Shown here: one piece after another, positions 9,467 through 20,385 of the stretch
Position numbering within the stretch: the stretch's first letter is position 1
Layout: every line of letters begins with the position of its first letter
Translations under genes and position numbers: made by a program
The notes under the pieces: generated by a model
The model's database searches: none
What the model was told of the DNA's origin: nothing
What the model saw: the letters and a program-made list of their open reading frames with translations, nothing else
Origin: Yarrowia lipolytica
Lineage: Eukaryota > Ascomycota > Dipodascomycetes > Dipodascales
DNA: 64,000 nt
Direction of reading: 5' to 3'
Assembly: GCF_001761485.1 (NCBI RefSeq)
Contig: NC_090775.1
Span: 2,797,001-2,861,000, forward strand

Positions 9467-12231
9467 GGTGGATGTGTAATAAGCGATTGTGTAGTTACGG
9501 GTAGTGTGGGCGTGAGGTTAGTGTGCGAGTGGCAGTTTTCTGTGCGCTGGTACCGCTAGTGTTAGTTTGATAGACTGCTGGTGGGGTGTGTGTTTTGACG
9601 ACGGACTGGTGGACACTTATATCTCGCTCAGGTTGCAGTCATGATGATGCGACAGGGTTTGCAAACCAACTTTTGCAAACAAAGTCAAAGGTTCAGAAGT
9701 CCGGGGTGCATATGCTGGCCGAGCTAAAGTCGGATCACCGGAACGCTTTCTAGGGGAGCTGTAATAAGTGACAACAGATACAACCGGATGGAAACAAGTA
9801 AACAAGACTAGTGTGGTTGGAATCAAGTATACTGTGTCATGAAAATTGATTTTGAGCACCTCCACTGCAAGCAGTCACAGCCCATCCACCCACTCCTACA
9901 CTCTCCAATTAGGTTGACTGCAATGGCTATCGCTATTTGGTCCTGTATTGTCCTACTTTGCCTTTTCCTTTGCCTTTCTCTTGGTCTCCGCTTGTCCGGG
10001 GTAACATTATTACAGCTGGTACAATATTCGGGTAAAAGCCACGACGTTAGGTTCGTAAAGTAGGTTCTTGAGGTTCCCATAGTCATATATTCCTGTGTAG
10101 GGCACGGGACCGGTGGGCTAGTATGTACTATAGTGTTGAACTGGACGGTACAACGGTGCCGAGGCAAAACATAGTTGAACAAGTAGTTCTATGAAACAAC
10201 GGGTGCACAAGGGATTCAAATTGCGGCTGATGCACTTTGTGCTTGGTTTGTGCATGCCAGTATCATGACCTATCTTGTGAGACATATGACATAACGAGGA
10301 AGAAAAAGAGAGGTAAAAACTGACTTGCTTCTTGCGGGACAGTCTGGGGTAGCGGGGATCAGCAACCTTAGCAGTCTGGGGCACGATCAACGAACTATCG
10401 GGGTACAGTACTTACAGGTTCAGTGACAGAGCTCCTCATACCACTTTCACTTACGGAAATCGCGGCTTTTAGTCCGAGATCCCAGTCCCACTGGCTTTCA
10501 AGACTCATCCGAGCTGCATGCCACATCCGGTATTGCGGACCCCATGCAGGTGGCAGCGAAAAAGAAAAACAAGCACGCGTACTCGTAGCTAGGAGAAGAA
10601 AGGCAGATACGAGCAAGAGAATGAGTAAACAAGACGTCATACCGTTTGTTCGAGCTTGCTTGTTCCATGTCTATACTGTCTGTAGCCTGCCAATTTGTCT
10701 CTGCATGCCACATTCTATGCCGGATGTACTGATGATTTCTTCCGTCACTAGAGATTGTTCACTTGTAATTACCCATCCGCGGGCCAACTGCTAAATTACT
10801 GTATACCAGCTCAAAGCTTCACTAGTTGACCGTGTCTAAGGACTAATACCATACATACTGGCGACACCGGGCGCCTAATATTACCTATTTGACTTGCGCG
10901 CCAGTCCGATTCGGTCGAGATATGCCGCCTTCTCGCCCCATTCTCTGCCGCCTCATTATCTTTTTTCTCGTCGCCTAGATTGGCTACACCCGTTCTCTGC
11001 AGCGTCGGCAAACTTTACCCCGGAAAGCCGGCTTCCTACGATAAGACAGGTTATGCAGTAGACCCACTACAGTACAGCGATATCGGAGCTCGGCTTTTGC
11101 TCCGATACAAGTAATTGAAATGCATTCGGATGGTTGAGATTAAGAGCTTGCCTTTCCACTACTATTGAAGACAGTTGTGCTGAGTCTCATAATGTAAAGT
11201 GTAGATGCTAAATTGCGGTACCTCTACTGTAGCTATATTTCTCTGAGCTCAGTCTAGACCTCCATCATCTTTTCCTCGGACACAAGGACTGCCCCACCAT
11301 TCCTTTCAGATGAAATTGTGGCGTTTTCAGATGCCGGACATACTTCCGTGAGTGGTTGAAATTGATTACAAGTGATTACAAGTGGATTCGAACGACACTC
11401 ACCCCAGTATCGTACATTCACTCTATCAACCATACTCATCCGCCTCATCCACGGCTGAACTCAGATAGTAAACTCACCTTGGACCGACGGAGACTGGGAT
11501 ATAAATATAAAACATGCTGTAGCTTCCTCGCTGCTACGGGAATCGGAAGCTCGGAGGACCCGGCGCGCAATCAACGCATCCGAAATTCTTTTTATAAATT
11601 CCGGTACGACTATAGTGATTGGAGCAGCTTTTGGATATACACAAGGTAGGAGGTTTGGATCCACCCCTTTGATTAAACTACTTTTGAAAGACACACATGA
11701 CTCCACTCATTTTTAGATCCACCCATAGCATGAGATGTTCTACAGGTGATCAGGATCCGAACATGGCCCCTGGCTGTGTACTGTAGTCAGTTATACGAGT
11801 AATCACCAAACAGATACTTGTGCTCGTACACCTCATTACCCCTTAGCTACTCGTAGTCTTCCATACTCTACTCTCCTCCGTAGGCCCAGCAGGTCACGTG
11901 CCTTGGTATGGCAAATGGCAAATAGGTAAATTCACGCTGTTTTAATTGCGACGTCGCAAATGAAGGGAATATATTTCCAAGTACTCCCTACAAGTAGTTG
12001 ATAATGAACCATTGTCTCAATAAATAGTAACCCCTTTCTATTACTAATCACAGCTAGACCAATAGAACTCCGTACAATTGCAGAGTTTGGGATAACCCAG
12101 ATACCGCATCGACGCACCTCAGGCCGGGTAAGCTCCGCATCTTCATTCTCCAGTGCAACTATCTAAAGCAAATCAAGACCAGATTATTGGAACATCTTAA
12201 CCACTCACACAACACACACACACAATATACA
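9467..12231. other. Long intergenic region between YAT1 and GRX5
   Basis: Promoter DNA for YAT1 is at the left and for GRX5 at the right. The 2.7 kb contains only short, unsupported frames. A CACGTG is at 11895-11900, and a short imperfect tandem repeat of GATTACAAGT at about 11363-11383. A CA-rich stretch precedes GRX5. No RNA gene was recognised. Confidence 0.5.
9618..9622 (-). promoter_or_regulatory. TATA box of YAT1
   Basis: The minus strand reads GATATAAG about 150 bases before the YAT1 start. Two copies of TTTGCAAAC lie just upstream of it (9658-9666 and 9672-9680). Confidence 0.45.
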
Positions 12232-12687
12232 ATGGCCTTTATGCAGCGATCCATCTTTGCTCTCCGAGCCGCTACCCCCGCTATGCGGGCCCCCGCTTTC
12301 CGAATCGCCCCCTCCATGCGACGATTTATCTCCACCGAGACCAAGGATGCCATTGAGACCGCCATTGGCACTGCTCCCGTGGTTCTCTTCATGAAGGGCA
12401 CACCCGAGTTCCCCCAATGCGGTTTCTCTCGAGCCACCATCCAGGTGCTTGGCCACCAGGGCGTCGACCCCCAGAAGTTTGCTGCCTTCAACGTTCTTGA
12501 GGACGAGGAGCTGCGTGAGGGCATCAAGGAGTTCTCCCAGTGGCCCACTATCCCCCAGCTGTACATCAACAAGGAGTTTATTGGCGGCTGTGACATTGTC
12601 ATGTCTATGAGCCAGAGCGGCGAGCTCGCCGAGATGCTGCAGCAGCAGGATCTGCTTGCACCCGAGGAAGAGGAGCACATGGAGTAA
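12232..12687 (+). CDS. GRX5: Mitochondrial monothiol glutaredoxin Grx5
   Basis: The 151-residue protein passes Fe-S clusters to acceptors in the mitochondrial matrix. An Arg/Ala-rich presequence (residues 1 to about 33, MAFMQRSIFALRAATP and RRFIS) precedes the glutaredoxin fold. The monothiol active site CGFS has Cys63, preceded by the KGTPEFPQ stretch typical of class II glutaredoxins. The later motifs WPTIPQLYI and GGCDIV bind glutathione. The frame stays open 15 codons further upstream, but that extension is the CA-repeat leader translated and the ATG at 12232 gives the presequence, so 12232 is chosen. Confidence 0.95.
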   Translation: MAFMQRSIFALRAATPAMRAPAFRIAPSMRRFISTETKDAIETAIGTAPVVLFMKGTPEFPQCGFSRATIQVLGHQGVDPQKFAAFNVLEDEELREGIKEFSQWPTIPQLYINKEFIGGCDIVMSMSQSGELAEMLQQQDLLAPEEEEHME

Positions 12688-13453
12688 GCGTGCGACTACT
12701 CTGACGTGGACGGTGACGACTGATTACAAGTCAGGAGGATATATATTTGCAATGTACATATTATAGAGTGTTGTTGTTGGTGATTGGATCGTAGTTTGTG
12801 CGTTAGTAAGAGTATGTATGTACACACATTCAAGGACAACATGTATCAGCCTCGAACATCTCAGGGCCGTGATTAGGATATGTATGTCGCTTCCGCCCGA
12901 GATAATGTGCATACTTACGGAATCAATTGCTCCACCTTGTAAAACGATCACTACATTTGGTCTCAGTAGAGCAATGAAAGCTTGTACATCACCCATTTGT
13001 TCGAGTACAATCCCAGTAACCGAACTACAGTATAGTTCACATATAGCTTTTACGTACTGCTGACCATTTGCCACTTTCAATGTTCATGTATTACCCTGCT
13101 TTTTTTGTTCATTCCCTTATCCCTAGATTAGTAAAGCCTTGGTGTCGCCTTCAACTCATAAGACCGCTCAGAAACCCTGCCCTCATCAGCTTGACACAGA
13201 TAGTGAGAAGGGATGTCCACTCGTGCCTTTCAGCTGGACCCGATGGACCTTTGAGAACAGCTCCATTGAGAGTGGGAGCTTACGCTCTTGATTTGCTGTG
13301 TTGCAAGGGCACTAGTAGGGGTACAGATGTCATTTCAGTTCAAAGACCTACTCTTGTGCCATCTGCACGCCCTTGCAGCCTCGGACCTTTTACCAGATAG
13401 AAAACATCATAGAAACCACACCACACAAGTTACTCACCTGGCATGTAAAATGC
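12688..13453. other. Intergenic region between GRX5 and the DUF1748 gene
   Basis: The two genes converge here. No coding, RNA or repeat feature was recognised. Confidence 0.5.
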
Positions 13454-13820
13454 TTAGAATCGCGGGGGTCGTCGTTCAAAGTAGCTGGAGGTGGACATGA
13501 AGGCCACGGAGGTGTCAAAAACCCACTCGCCGACATCGAGGTATCGCTCGATGTACGAACGAGTATCCTTGTTCTCAAAGTCGTTGGTCTTGATGGTGAG
13601 ACCAGTAGATCGCTTGACACCGGCCAGAATGGTGGAGACCAGAACAAGGTCAAAGGAGAAGTGGAAGAGTCTACCGAGCTGAGTTAGCATGAGGAGGCGG
13701 GTGGTCGCACGTGCTGATAGAGGCACCAGCAGACATCCTAGAGAAGTATGAATTGCAGGAGGAAAGCGTGGTAGCATTTCAATCTCCCTAATCAGTTTTC
13801 GAGTTACTCACAGTGCCCAT
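13454..13820 (-). CDS. DUF1748 family small protein, two exons
   Basis: Exon 1 is 13812-13820 (only MGT), the intron 13679-13811, and exon 2 13454-13678. The spliced product is 77 residues. The N-terminal LGRLFHFSFDLVLVSTILAGVKRSTGL followed by an acidic/aromatic stretch (SYIERYLDVGEWVFD) matches the fungal DUF1748 family of very small proteins with one hydrophobic helix, whose function is unknown. The intron has GTGAGT at the donor and CTAACTCAG at the acceptor, and intron retention meets a stop within eight codons of exon 1. It is divergent from SWD2. Confidence 0.85.
13679..13811 (-). other. Intron of the DUF1748 gene
   Basis: 133-base intron placed after the third codon, with a GTGAGT donor and a GCTAACTCAG branch/acceptor. 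The nine-base coding part of exon 1 is unusually small. Confidence 0.8.
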
Positions 13821-14227
13821 TATGCCTGGAAATAGTAGTAGGAAGAGAATTTTTGAAGTGGCGTAGAGTACGTGAAGTAAACATTTGGAACAATGGGGCA
13901 AATAAAGTTTATGACAATCAGTCAGAGCTGGCTATTTGGCCTGTCTGACCGTTTGACATGTTTCGCCACATGTTTGCTGTTATGCGTAATTAAAACATCC
14001 GTATGGTGACCGTGTGTGAATTATATACACTCTCTTCTCTAACCTCGCTACTGTACACTCTACTTGAGGCATCACAGACACCCCTTGAGGTGGGACAACC
14101 TAATTTTCTACTCACGTGACCTAATACATCGTCAACCTAAAAAATACACCAAACGAAACGCATAATAGATCGTCACATTACAAACTACGCATCTTACGGC
14201 AGAAGAGAAGCCAAGGAACGGGAAAAA
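13821..14227. promoter_or_regulatory. Divergent promoter of DUF1748 gene and SWD2
   Basis: About 400 bases with a CACGTG E-box at 14113-14118 (CTCACGTGAC) roughly 110 bases before the SWD2 ATG. No gene was seen. Confidence 0.5.
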
Positions 14228-15250
14228 ATGGAATCGGTTCCGGCAAGTATCGAGACATACAAGACGCTTAAGCCGTCCAAAACGCTCCGGTACCACCATA
14301 ACGACCCCATCACATCGCTCGATTTCGATGACACTGGAGCCTACGCCGTCACAGCTGGAACAGATGAATCCATTCAGCTGTATTCGGCTCACAAGGGCAC
14401 TCACCAGCGATCCAGCTACTCGAAGAAGTATGGCGCGCATTTGGCCCGGTTCACACACAACAGCATGAGCATCGTCTACGCTTCCACCAAGGAAGATGAC
14501 ACAATTCGATATCTGTCGTTGCACGACAATTCGTACATCCGGTACTTTAGAGGCCACAAGGACAAGGTGCACGCGCTCAACGTGTCTCCTATCAGTGATG
14601 TGTTGCTTTCGGCATCAATGGATCACACTGTGCGGCTATGGGATCTCCGGTCGCCCCACTGTCAGGGAGTTTTGAACCTGGTGAGCCCGAATCTGATTGC
14701 ATTTGATCCCCGAGGTCTGTGTTTTGGCGTGGCCAACACATCGGCCCAGGACCTGTCTTTGTACTCTGTTTCTGCATGGGGATCCGACCCCTTCGCCACG
14801 TTTGCTCTTCCTGCTCCCCCTGGAGACGGATGGGCCTCTGTAGAGTTCTCCAACGACGGAAAGTATATTCTCTTGGCGACTTACGGAGAGCAGCACCACG
14901 TCATTGATGCTTTCACGGGTAATCTTACGCACAAGCTCGTTGGCCACCACCCCTTAAGACGCGATCAGGACAACATGCGGGGCGGCTCCACTCACACTGC
15001 ATTCTCTGTGGACGGCCGCACAGTGTTTGGCTGCTCGCGAGACGGCAAGATTATTGTCTGGGACTTGCAGGACCGAGTCGACGAGCGAGGACGACTGTAC
15101 CCTTCCAAGGCTCTCAACTGCGCACCCAACGCAGCCTCCCCTCAGATTCTTGGTGTCAATCCAGCCTCCATGCAACTGGCCACAGCAGATAAAGAGCTTA
15201 CTTTCTGGCTGCCGGAAAAAGACGTGGCCGAGCCTCCAAAGGAGGCATAG
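14228..15250 (+). CDS. SWD2: WD-repeat protein Swd2, COMPASS and CPF subunit
   Basis: The 340-residue protein is the Swd2/WDR82 beta-propeller found in the Set1/COMPASS histone H3K4 methyltransferase and in the yeast cleavage and polyadenylation factor. Seen in order: NDPITSLDFDDTGAYAVTAGTDESIQLY, the RYFRGHKDKVHALNVSP repeat with SASMDHTVRLWDLR, GWASVEFSNDGKYILLATYG, and TVFGCSRDGKIIVWDL. The length is close to yeast Swd2. The ATG at 14228 directly follows an A-rich tract. Confidence 0.93.
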   Translation: MESVPASIETYKTLKPSKTLRYHHNDPITSLDFDDTGAYAVTAGTDESIQLYSAHKGTHQRSSYSKKYGAHLARFTHNSMSIVYASTKEDDTIRYLSLHDNSYIRYFRGHKDKVHALNVSPISDVLLSASMDHTVRLWDLRSPHCQGVLNLVSPNLIAFDPRGLCFGVANTSAQDLSLYSVSAWGSDPFATFALPAPPGDGWASVEFSNDGKYILLATYGEQHHVIDAFTGNLTHKLVGHHPLRRDQDNMRGGSTHTAFSVDGRTVFGCSRDGKIIVWDLQDRVDERGRLYPSKALNCAPNAASPQILGVNPASMQLATADKELTFWLPEKDVAEPPKEA

Positions 15251-16248
15251 ATGTGGTAAAACCTCCAGTCTGCCACAGCTGTGCACCTCGGTTATTATGA
15301 AACATGACTCTAGTGTGCTTGCGTACATATTTTCACGGGGGTGGACCGAAAAGGTTCTCACACGACAGTATGATTAGTGGTCTCGACGCACGCACCATGG
15401 GGGTATCCCAGGTTCCATGCACGTGGGGAAAGCCTGCGTCAGAGTATCCTGTGCTCTCACTGAACCAGTACCAGTATTGTACAATGACTTGACTTTACAA
15501 CGCACGTTGTTGTGTTGCTGTTGCTCGAGTGTTCCTGGCAGCTTGAGCTTGCGGACCTGCAAATGATCAAATTATCGGACCATGATGAGATCCAACTTCC
15601 TGGCGCTTTCCCACATAATATCTAACTGAATAATATATAATGAAACACACAACTGTGGCTAATTTTTATCTCTGGCTGTGGTGGCGAACGAGTGGTACGA
15701 AAAGCACACCAGCATCGAAAAACGGCCCGCGTAAAACGTCCTATTTTGTACAGTGCAAGCTCCTTGTGTGGACGCCATACGGGAGGATAGAGTATCGTGT
15801 ATACAGAACACGTCTCCTTCCACAGAATGTTTTGAATTGAAACCGGTCAGGGATTCCAGCAGTAGCTCGAGCCGGCTACGACGTCTTGGGGGGATTGTCG
15901 CCATACTCCCGTTTCCCGTGGTTTCAACTACGTACTCCACCGTTCACATTCGATAAATCAGAACCGTCTGATATCGAAGGTGCCAAATGCCGAACCGGAT
16001 TTCTACTGCATTCTGGACTATGCCGACATGCATCCTCGGCCCCGACCACCACAGGTGAAGTCTAAGAAATTCGAAGTAAATAATATAAGTATCGCTATAA
16101 GTGCAAAAGAAAAAACGAAAAAGGGGACAACCAAACAGGTGCAGATTTCTATGTGTAGGAAAATACTATAGCATGTGCGATGCCAGATGCCGTATATAAT
16201 CCAACCATGCCCTCGAGTCAGAGAACCAACAACACATAATTTCGAAAC
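15251..16248. other. Intergenic region between SWD2 and the orphan gene
   Basis: About 1 kb. The right end carries the promoter of the next gene. Open frames here are short and without recognisable features. Confidence 0.45.
16193..16199 (+). promoter_or_regulatory. TATA box of the orphan gene
   Basis: TATATAA lies 50 bases before the ATG at 16249. Its presence supports that short frame being a real gene. Confidence 0.45.
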
Positions 16249-16575
16249 ATGCCCAAGATTAAGAACGTGTCCAAGCTCAGCCCATACACTGTGATCCAGT
16301 GCGACGCATGCTTCACAAACATGTACTACAGAGACGTTTTGGAGCACTGTGTCGACGAGCATCAGGATTGGCTTCATCTCATGAAAATGGAAGACATTGT
16401 TAGCCGGTTCTTCTACCTGGTTCCTCTCAACCAGACTCTGGACCTGGACAACAACCCAGACTACGAACTTGGATCTGCGTATAGAGCAGCTACCACACAG
16501 AGATCTGCCCTTCCCCAAACGTCTTCTCGCGAGGATCTTCACAACTGGCCTCTAGAGAAGCCCCTGCTGTATTGA
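16249..16575 (+). CDS. Orphan small protein with C2H2-like pattern
   Basis: I do not recognise this 108-residue protein. It opens MPKIKNVSKLSPYTVIQC and contains CDACFTNMYYRDVLEHCVDEH at residues 18-38, where Cys18/Cys21 and His34/His38 have the spacing of a single C2H2 finger. The C-terminal half (DLDNNPDYELGSAYRAATTQR) is polar and probably disordered. A TATA box 50 bases upstream, normal codon use and a compact position before VPS20 favour a real gene. It could be a lineage-specific regulator or RNA/protein-binding adaptor, but no function can be assigned. Confidence 0.6.
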   Translation: MPKIKNVSKLSPYTVIQCDACFTNMYYRDVLEHCVDEHQDWLHLMKMEDIVSRFFYLVPLNQTLDLDNNPDYELGSAYRAATTQRSALPQTSSREDLHNWPLEKPLLY

Positions 16576-16806
16576 CTTGACCAACCACTCACACACTTAA
16601 CTCCGCATCCAAAAACACCACCTAACAGCAACACTCCAATACAAAGCATCATATACAGCTTCCGTACATTCATACCTGTAACAGTCTCTGCTCTGCAGTG
16701 GCTGGTCTAATTTATAACTTATTATTAAAATGAAATCATCAAAAGGGAATGCTGTAAGGGAACTTGGAGCACGTTGAGAGTCTGTTCAAAGTCTCCAAGT
16801 CTTCCT

Positions 16807-17442
16807 CTACGCCAATAAAGGCTCTTTCTTCTCGGGTTGCTTGTCTTCCGGAATGCCCTCGGGAACCTTGGGCAGGTCCATAGGCTCCTCGATCTTGTCC
16901 TTCGGGACCTCGGGGAATGTAGTCTGCTTCTGGGGCAACTTGGCTCGTTCCTGCTGTTCCAGAGCCTCCAACTCGGCCTGAACGTCCTCCTCGTCGGCGT
17001 TAGAAATGTTGGACATGAGCATGGCCGAAACCTCCTCCTGGTATGCAATACCCTCTTCTGTCTCATCTCGTAGTCGTTCAACCCGATCCAATGAAATCTC
17101 CTGATTAATCTCTTTGAGCACCTTGTTTCCTTGCTCAAGACCATAGACCACATCCTTCTGAACCAAAGCAAACTCTATGGACGATGTGAGATTCTCTAGA
17201 GTTTCCAGCTGTTCGTCTGTCTTGATTAACATACCTTCCTGGTACTTTTTCTTTCTCAAAGCCAGCAGAGCCCGCTTCTTGTCTCCCTTTTTGAGCGCAT
17301 CCTTAGCCAGTTCCACCTCACTGTCGAGAACAACTTGGATCTTCTTCTTGTATTGCTTAAGCTTGTCACGTTGCAGCTTGAGATCCAAAATTGCCTTGTC
17401 CTGGCTGGTCACCTTGATGCCCTTGGACGACTGGTTGCCCAT
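16807..17442 (-). CDS. VPS20: ESCRT-III subunit Vps20
   Basis: The 211-residue protein nucleates ESCRT-III assembly on endosomes by linking ESCRT-II to Snf7, driving multivesicular-body formation. The N-terminus MGNQSSKG is a classic myristoylation signal (Gly2). It is followed by the basic Snf7-domain helices (KAILDLKLQRDKLKQYKKKI, then KKGDKKRALLALRKKKYQE) and an acidic C-terminal part with a proline-rich tail (residues 180-206) where MIT-interacting motifs lie in relatives. Length and order match CHMP6/Vps20. It is divergent from RIX7, with only 182 bases between the start codons. Confidence 0.93.
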   Translation of the reverse strand: MGNQSSKGIKVTSQDKAILDLKLQRDKLKQYKKKIQVVLDSEVELAKDALKKGDKKRALLALRKKKYQEGMLIKTDEQLETLENLTSSIEFALVQKDVVYGLEQGNKVLKEINQEISLDRVERLRDETEEGIAYQEEVSAMLMSNISNADEEDVQAELEALEQQERAKLPQKQTTFPEVPKDKIEEPMDLPKVPEGIPEDKQPEKKEPLLA

Positions 17443-17624
17443 GTTGCGTGTTTAGACGTTTTGTTATATCGTCATGGAGCTATCACAAGTATAGAGTTGA
17501 TATCATGCATGTCACGTGACACCGTCAGTGAAAACTTAGACACAGGTAAAGTTCATGCACCTGAAATTATTTTGATAGCGATCTGTCTACGCTATTTAGA
17601 AGACAACTTGCAAAAAACGACAAA
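17443..17624. promoter_or_regulatory. Compact divergent promoter of VPS20 and RIX7 with E-box
   Basis: The 182-base shared promoter contains GTCACGTGAC at 17511-17520, a perfect palindrome around CACGTG and the target of Cbf1-type bHLH factors in other yeasts. Its near-central place suits control of both genes. Confidence 0.5.
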
Positions 17625-20217
17625 ATGGCAGGCAAAAAACCAGGCAAAGGCAGATTGCAGAAACAGCAAGAAGCAAAGGTCTATGAGCTCACCGTGGATC
17701 TCATGGAGGAGAAATGCCAGGCTGACGACTCTTTTTGCGCCAAGAACCTGACCAACCTCGAGGTGTTTCGTTATGTGCAGGCACGAGGAGGTCCTACTGG
17801 GCGTCTAGGAAAGCAGGAGCTGGGCCGGCATGTTGACGCAGCCATCACTTTGTTGCGACAAGAAGAGGAGAGTGGCATGTTTGGTGGAAACCCCGAAAAC
17901 GGTCTGAATGGAGACGCGATGGATGTTGAGGAAGATATTGATATCGCTGAGCCTGCCAGTGGGCCTATTTTTGGAGCTCCTGCCCCCGAGAAGAAGGAAG
18001 ACACTTCTACAGCATCCACTCCGGCTGTCTCCACCCCTATCCTGGACTCCAACAGCATGAACAAGAGCGTGGTGGGTCTGTGGAACACCACGCCTGCTGG
18101 AGGTGCTACTCCTACAGCTATCTCGGGAGCTGCTACTCCTGTCGAAGGCGGAGACAACGAAAAGAAGAGAAAGCGAGAAAAAACTAAAGAGCGAGCCGCA
18201 AAGAAACAGAAGGGTATGTATGAAAGAAGGAGGATCACTCAGAGTTACGGAACATTGGCTAACACAAGTAGAACACAAATCAGAGCTTTCCATCAGCTTA
18301 GAAGATCTGGGAGGTATCGAGAAGGTTATTGAGCAGATCACCAAGTCTGTTCTGGTTCCTCTGACGCATCCCGAGGTCTACAAGACTACGGGTCTCACTA
18401 TGCCTCGGGGTGTGCTTCTGCACGGTCCCCCTGGATGTGGTAAGACCGTTCTGGCCAATGCCATTGCTAACAAGGCTCAGGTTCCGTTCATGTCCATTTC
18501 CGCGCCCAGTGTGGTGTCCGGTATGTCTGGAGAGAGTGAAAAGAAAATCCGAGAGATATTCGAGGAGGCTCGGGCCATTGCTCCCTGTCTTTTGTTTATT
18601 GACGAGATTGATGCTGTCACTCCTAAGCGAGAAGGAGGAGGACGAGGCATGGAGACCCGAATTGTCGCCCAGCTGCTCACATGTATCGATGACCTGAACC
18701 CGGAAAAGAATGATTTCCGACCCGTGATTGTTCTTGGAGCTACTAATCGACCTGATGCAATCGACCCTGCTCTGCGACGACCCGGTCGATTCGACGAGGA
18801 GATCGCCATGGCTGTTCCAGACCGAAAGTCCCGAGAACTCATTCTCAAAGCCATCACACGGCCTCTTAAGCTCAATGACGACATTGACTTCGAGCTGCTG
18901 GCCATGCGAACTCCCGGTTATGTGGCTGCTGATCTCAAGGCTCTAGTTACTGCTGCAGGCTCTATGGCTCTGGAACGAGCCTTCAAGCAGCTCGTGGAGA
19001 ATAAGGAGGCTGGTCAGGAAACAAGCGACAAGATTGAGGAGATCAAGGATACAGATTCTATGGATGTGGAGGGTGCCCCCCAAGATGGGCAGCCCACTGA
19101 AGCTGTCAAGACTGAAACAGACAGCATAAGTGCCGGTGATGTGAAGGAAGAGCCCGTTGAAACGCCTGTTGAGACCCCCAAGCCCACTACTGTTATCACT
19201 CTCCCCAACCCCCCTCATACTTCTGTTTGGGTTGATTTCCTGCGAATGTTCCCCAACCCCCTGACTGCTTCTCAACTTCAGAACATGGTCATTGCCCTCA
19301 ATGATTTCCTGATGGCTATTCCTCTAATCCAGCCCTCTTCCAAGCGAGAAGGATTCGCAACTGTTCCCGATGTCTCCTGGGAGGACGTTGGTGCTCTGGC
19401 TCAGGTTAGACAGGAGCTTCACATGGCCATTGTCCAACCCATTCGACAACCGGATCTGTTCAAGATGGTTGGTGTTGATGCTCCTGGAGGAGTGCTTTTG
19501 TGGGGACCCCCTGGTTGTGGTAAGACCCTGCTTGCTAAGGCTGTGGCTTCCGAAACTGCCGCCAACTTCATCTCTGTACGAGGACCCGAGCTTCTCAACA
19601 AGTACGTGGGTGAAAGTGAACGTGCTATCCGACAGGTGTTTGAGCGAGCTGCTCTATCGTCACCCTGCATTATCTTCTTTGATGAGTTTGACTCTCTGGC
19701 TCCTCGACGAGACGACGGCGGATCCGAGCATTCTTCCAGACTTGTCAACACTCTTCTTACCGAGCTTAACGGTCTCACTGAGCGAAGAGGTGTGTACGTT
19801 ATCGCTGCCACTAACAGACCAGATATTATTGATCCCGCCATGGTTCGACCCGGTCGTCTGGACAAGACTCTGTTTGTGGGCTTGCCCGACGAGAATGAAC
19901 GGTTTGAAATTCTGTCGAAGGTGTGTCGAAAGCGACCCCTGGCTGCTGATGTCAACTTGCGGAACATCGTTGCGGACTCTCGATGTGGAAACTACTCCGG
20001 TGCCGATCTCACCCAGCTGGCCAACGAGGCTGGTCTCATGGCTCTCAGACAGCAAGTGTTCACCCATGGAGCTGAAATAATTCACGATCACAAGGCAGCT
20101 CCTCCAAGCAGCATTGAGATTACTAACCACCATTTTGAGGAAGCCTTCAACAAGATCCGACCTTCAGTCACTGACGCAGATCGGCTCAAGTACGACGCTC
20201 TCAAGCTCACTTGGTAA
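17625..20217 (+). CDS. RIX7: Rix7, double AAA ATPase for 60S ribosome assembly, two exons
   Basis: Rix7/NVL is a nucleolar hexameric ATPase that strips assembly factors from pre-60S particles. Exon 1 is 17625-18213 and exon 2 begins at 18272 (or 18269); the product is 844 or 845 residues, close to yeast Rix7. The N-terminus has a basic segment, a helical domain (YELTVDLMEEKCQADDSF) and a K/R-rich nuclear signal (KKRKREKTKERAAKKQK). D1 has Walker A GPPGCGKT at 248-255 and Walker B FIDEID near Asp307-Glu308; D2 has Walker A at 608-615 and FFDEFD near Asp667-Glu668. Both DE pairs are intact. The insert between D1 and D2 is acidic and Pro/Thr-rich. Intron retention would give a 235-residue truncated product. 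Confidence 0.95.
18214..18271 (+). other. Intron of RIX7 with tandem acceptors
   Basis: 58-base intron with donor GTATGT and branch site CTAAC at 18259-18263. Candidate acceptors are AAG ending at 18268, TAG ending at 18271 and CAG ending at 18283; all three leave the same reading frame. TAG is preferred here because pyrimidine-AG ends are usual. Confidence 0.85.
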
Positions 20218-20385
20218 GGGGATGACAAAAAAAAAACTATAGATACATGATGCAATGACAGTAATAAAATATACCAATGTAATGCGATGATATTTTTTTT
20301 TCAGTACGATTTTCTACTAGTAGTATAAGGATATGAGAAGAACTACGTCGACGGATGTGATATGGAATACCAATAAGTTAGCTAT

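Noticed and set aside
11384-11394. Possible tRNA B box (GTTCGAATCC on the minus strand)
   Set aside because: The flanking bases do not pair into a T arm or acceptor stem and no A box is at the right distance.
12205-12678. 157-codon minus-strand frame opposite GRX5
   Set aside because: Pure antisense shadow of a well-recognised gene with biased codon use.
16207-16239. Ten-codon upstream ORF before the orphan gene
   Set aside because: It starts only eight bases after the TATA box, so it is probably upstream of the transcription start.
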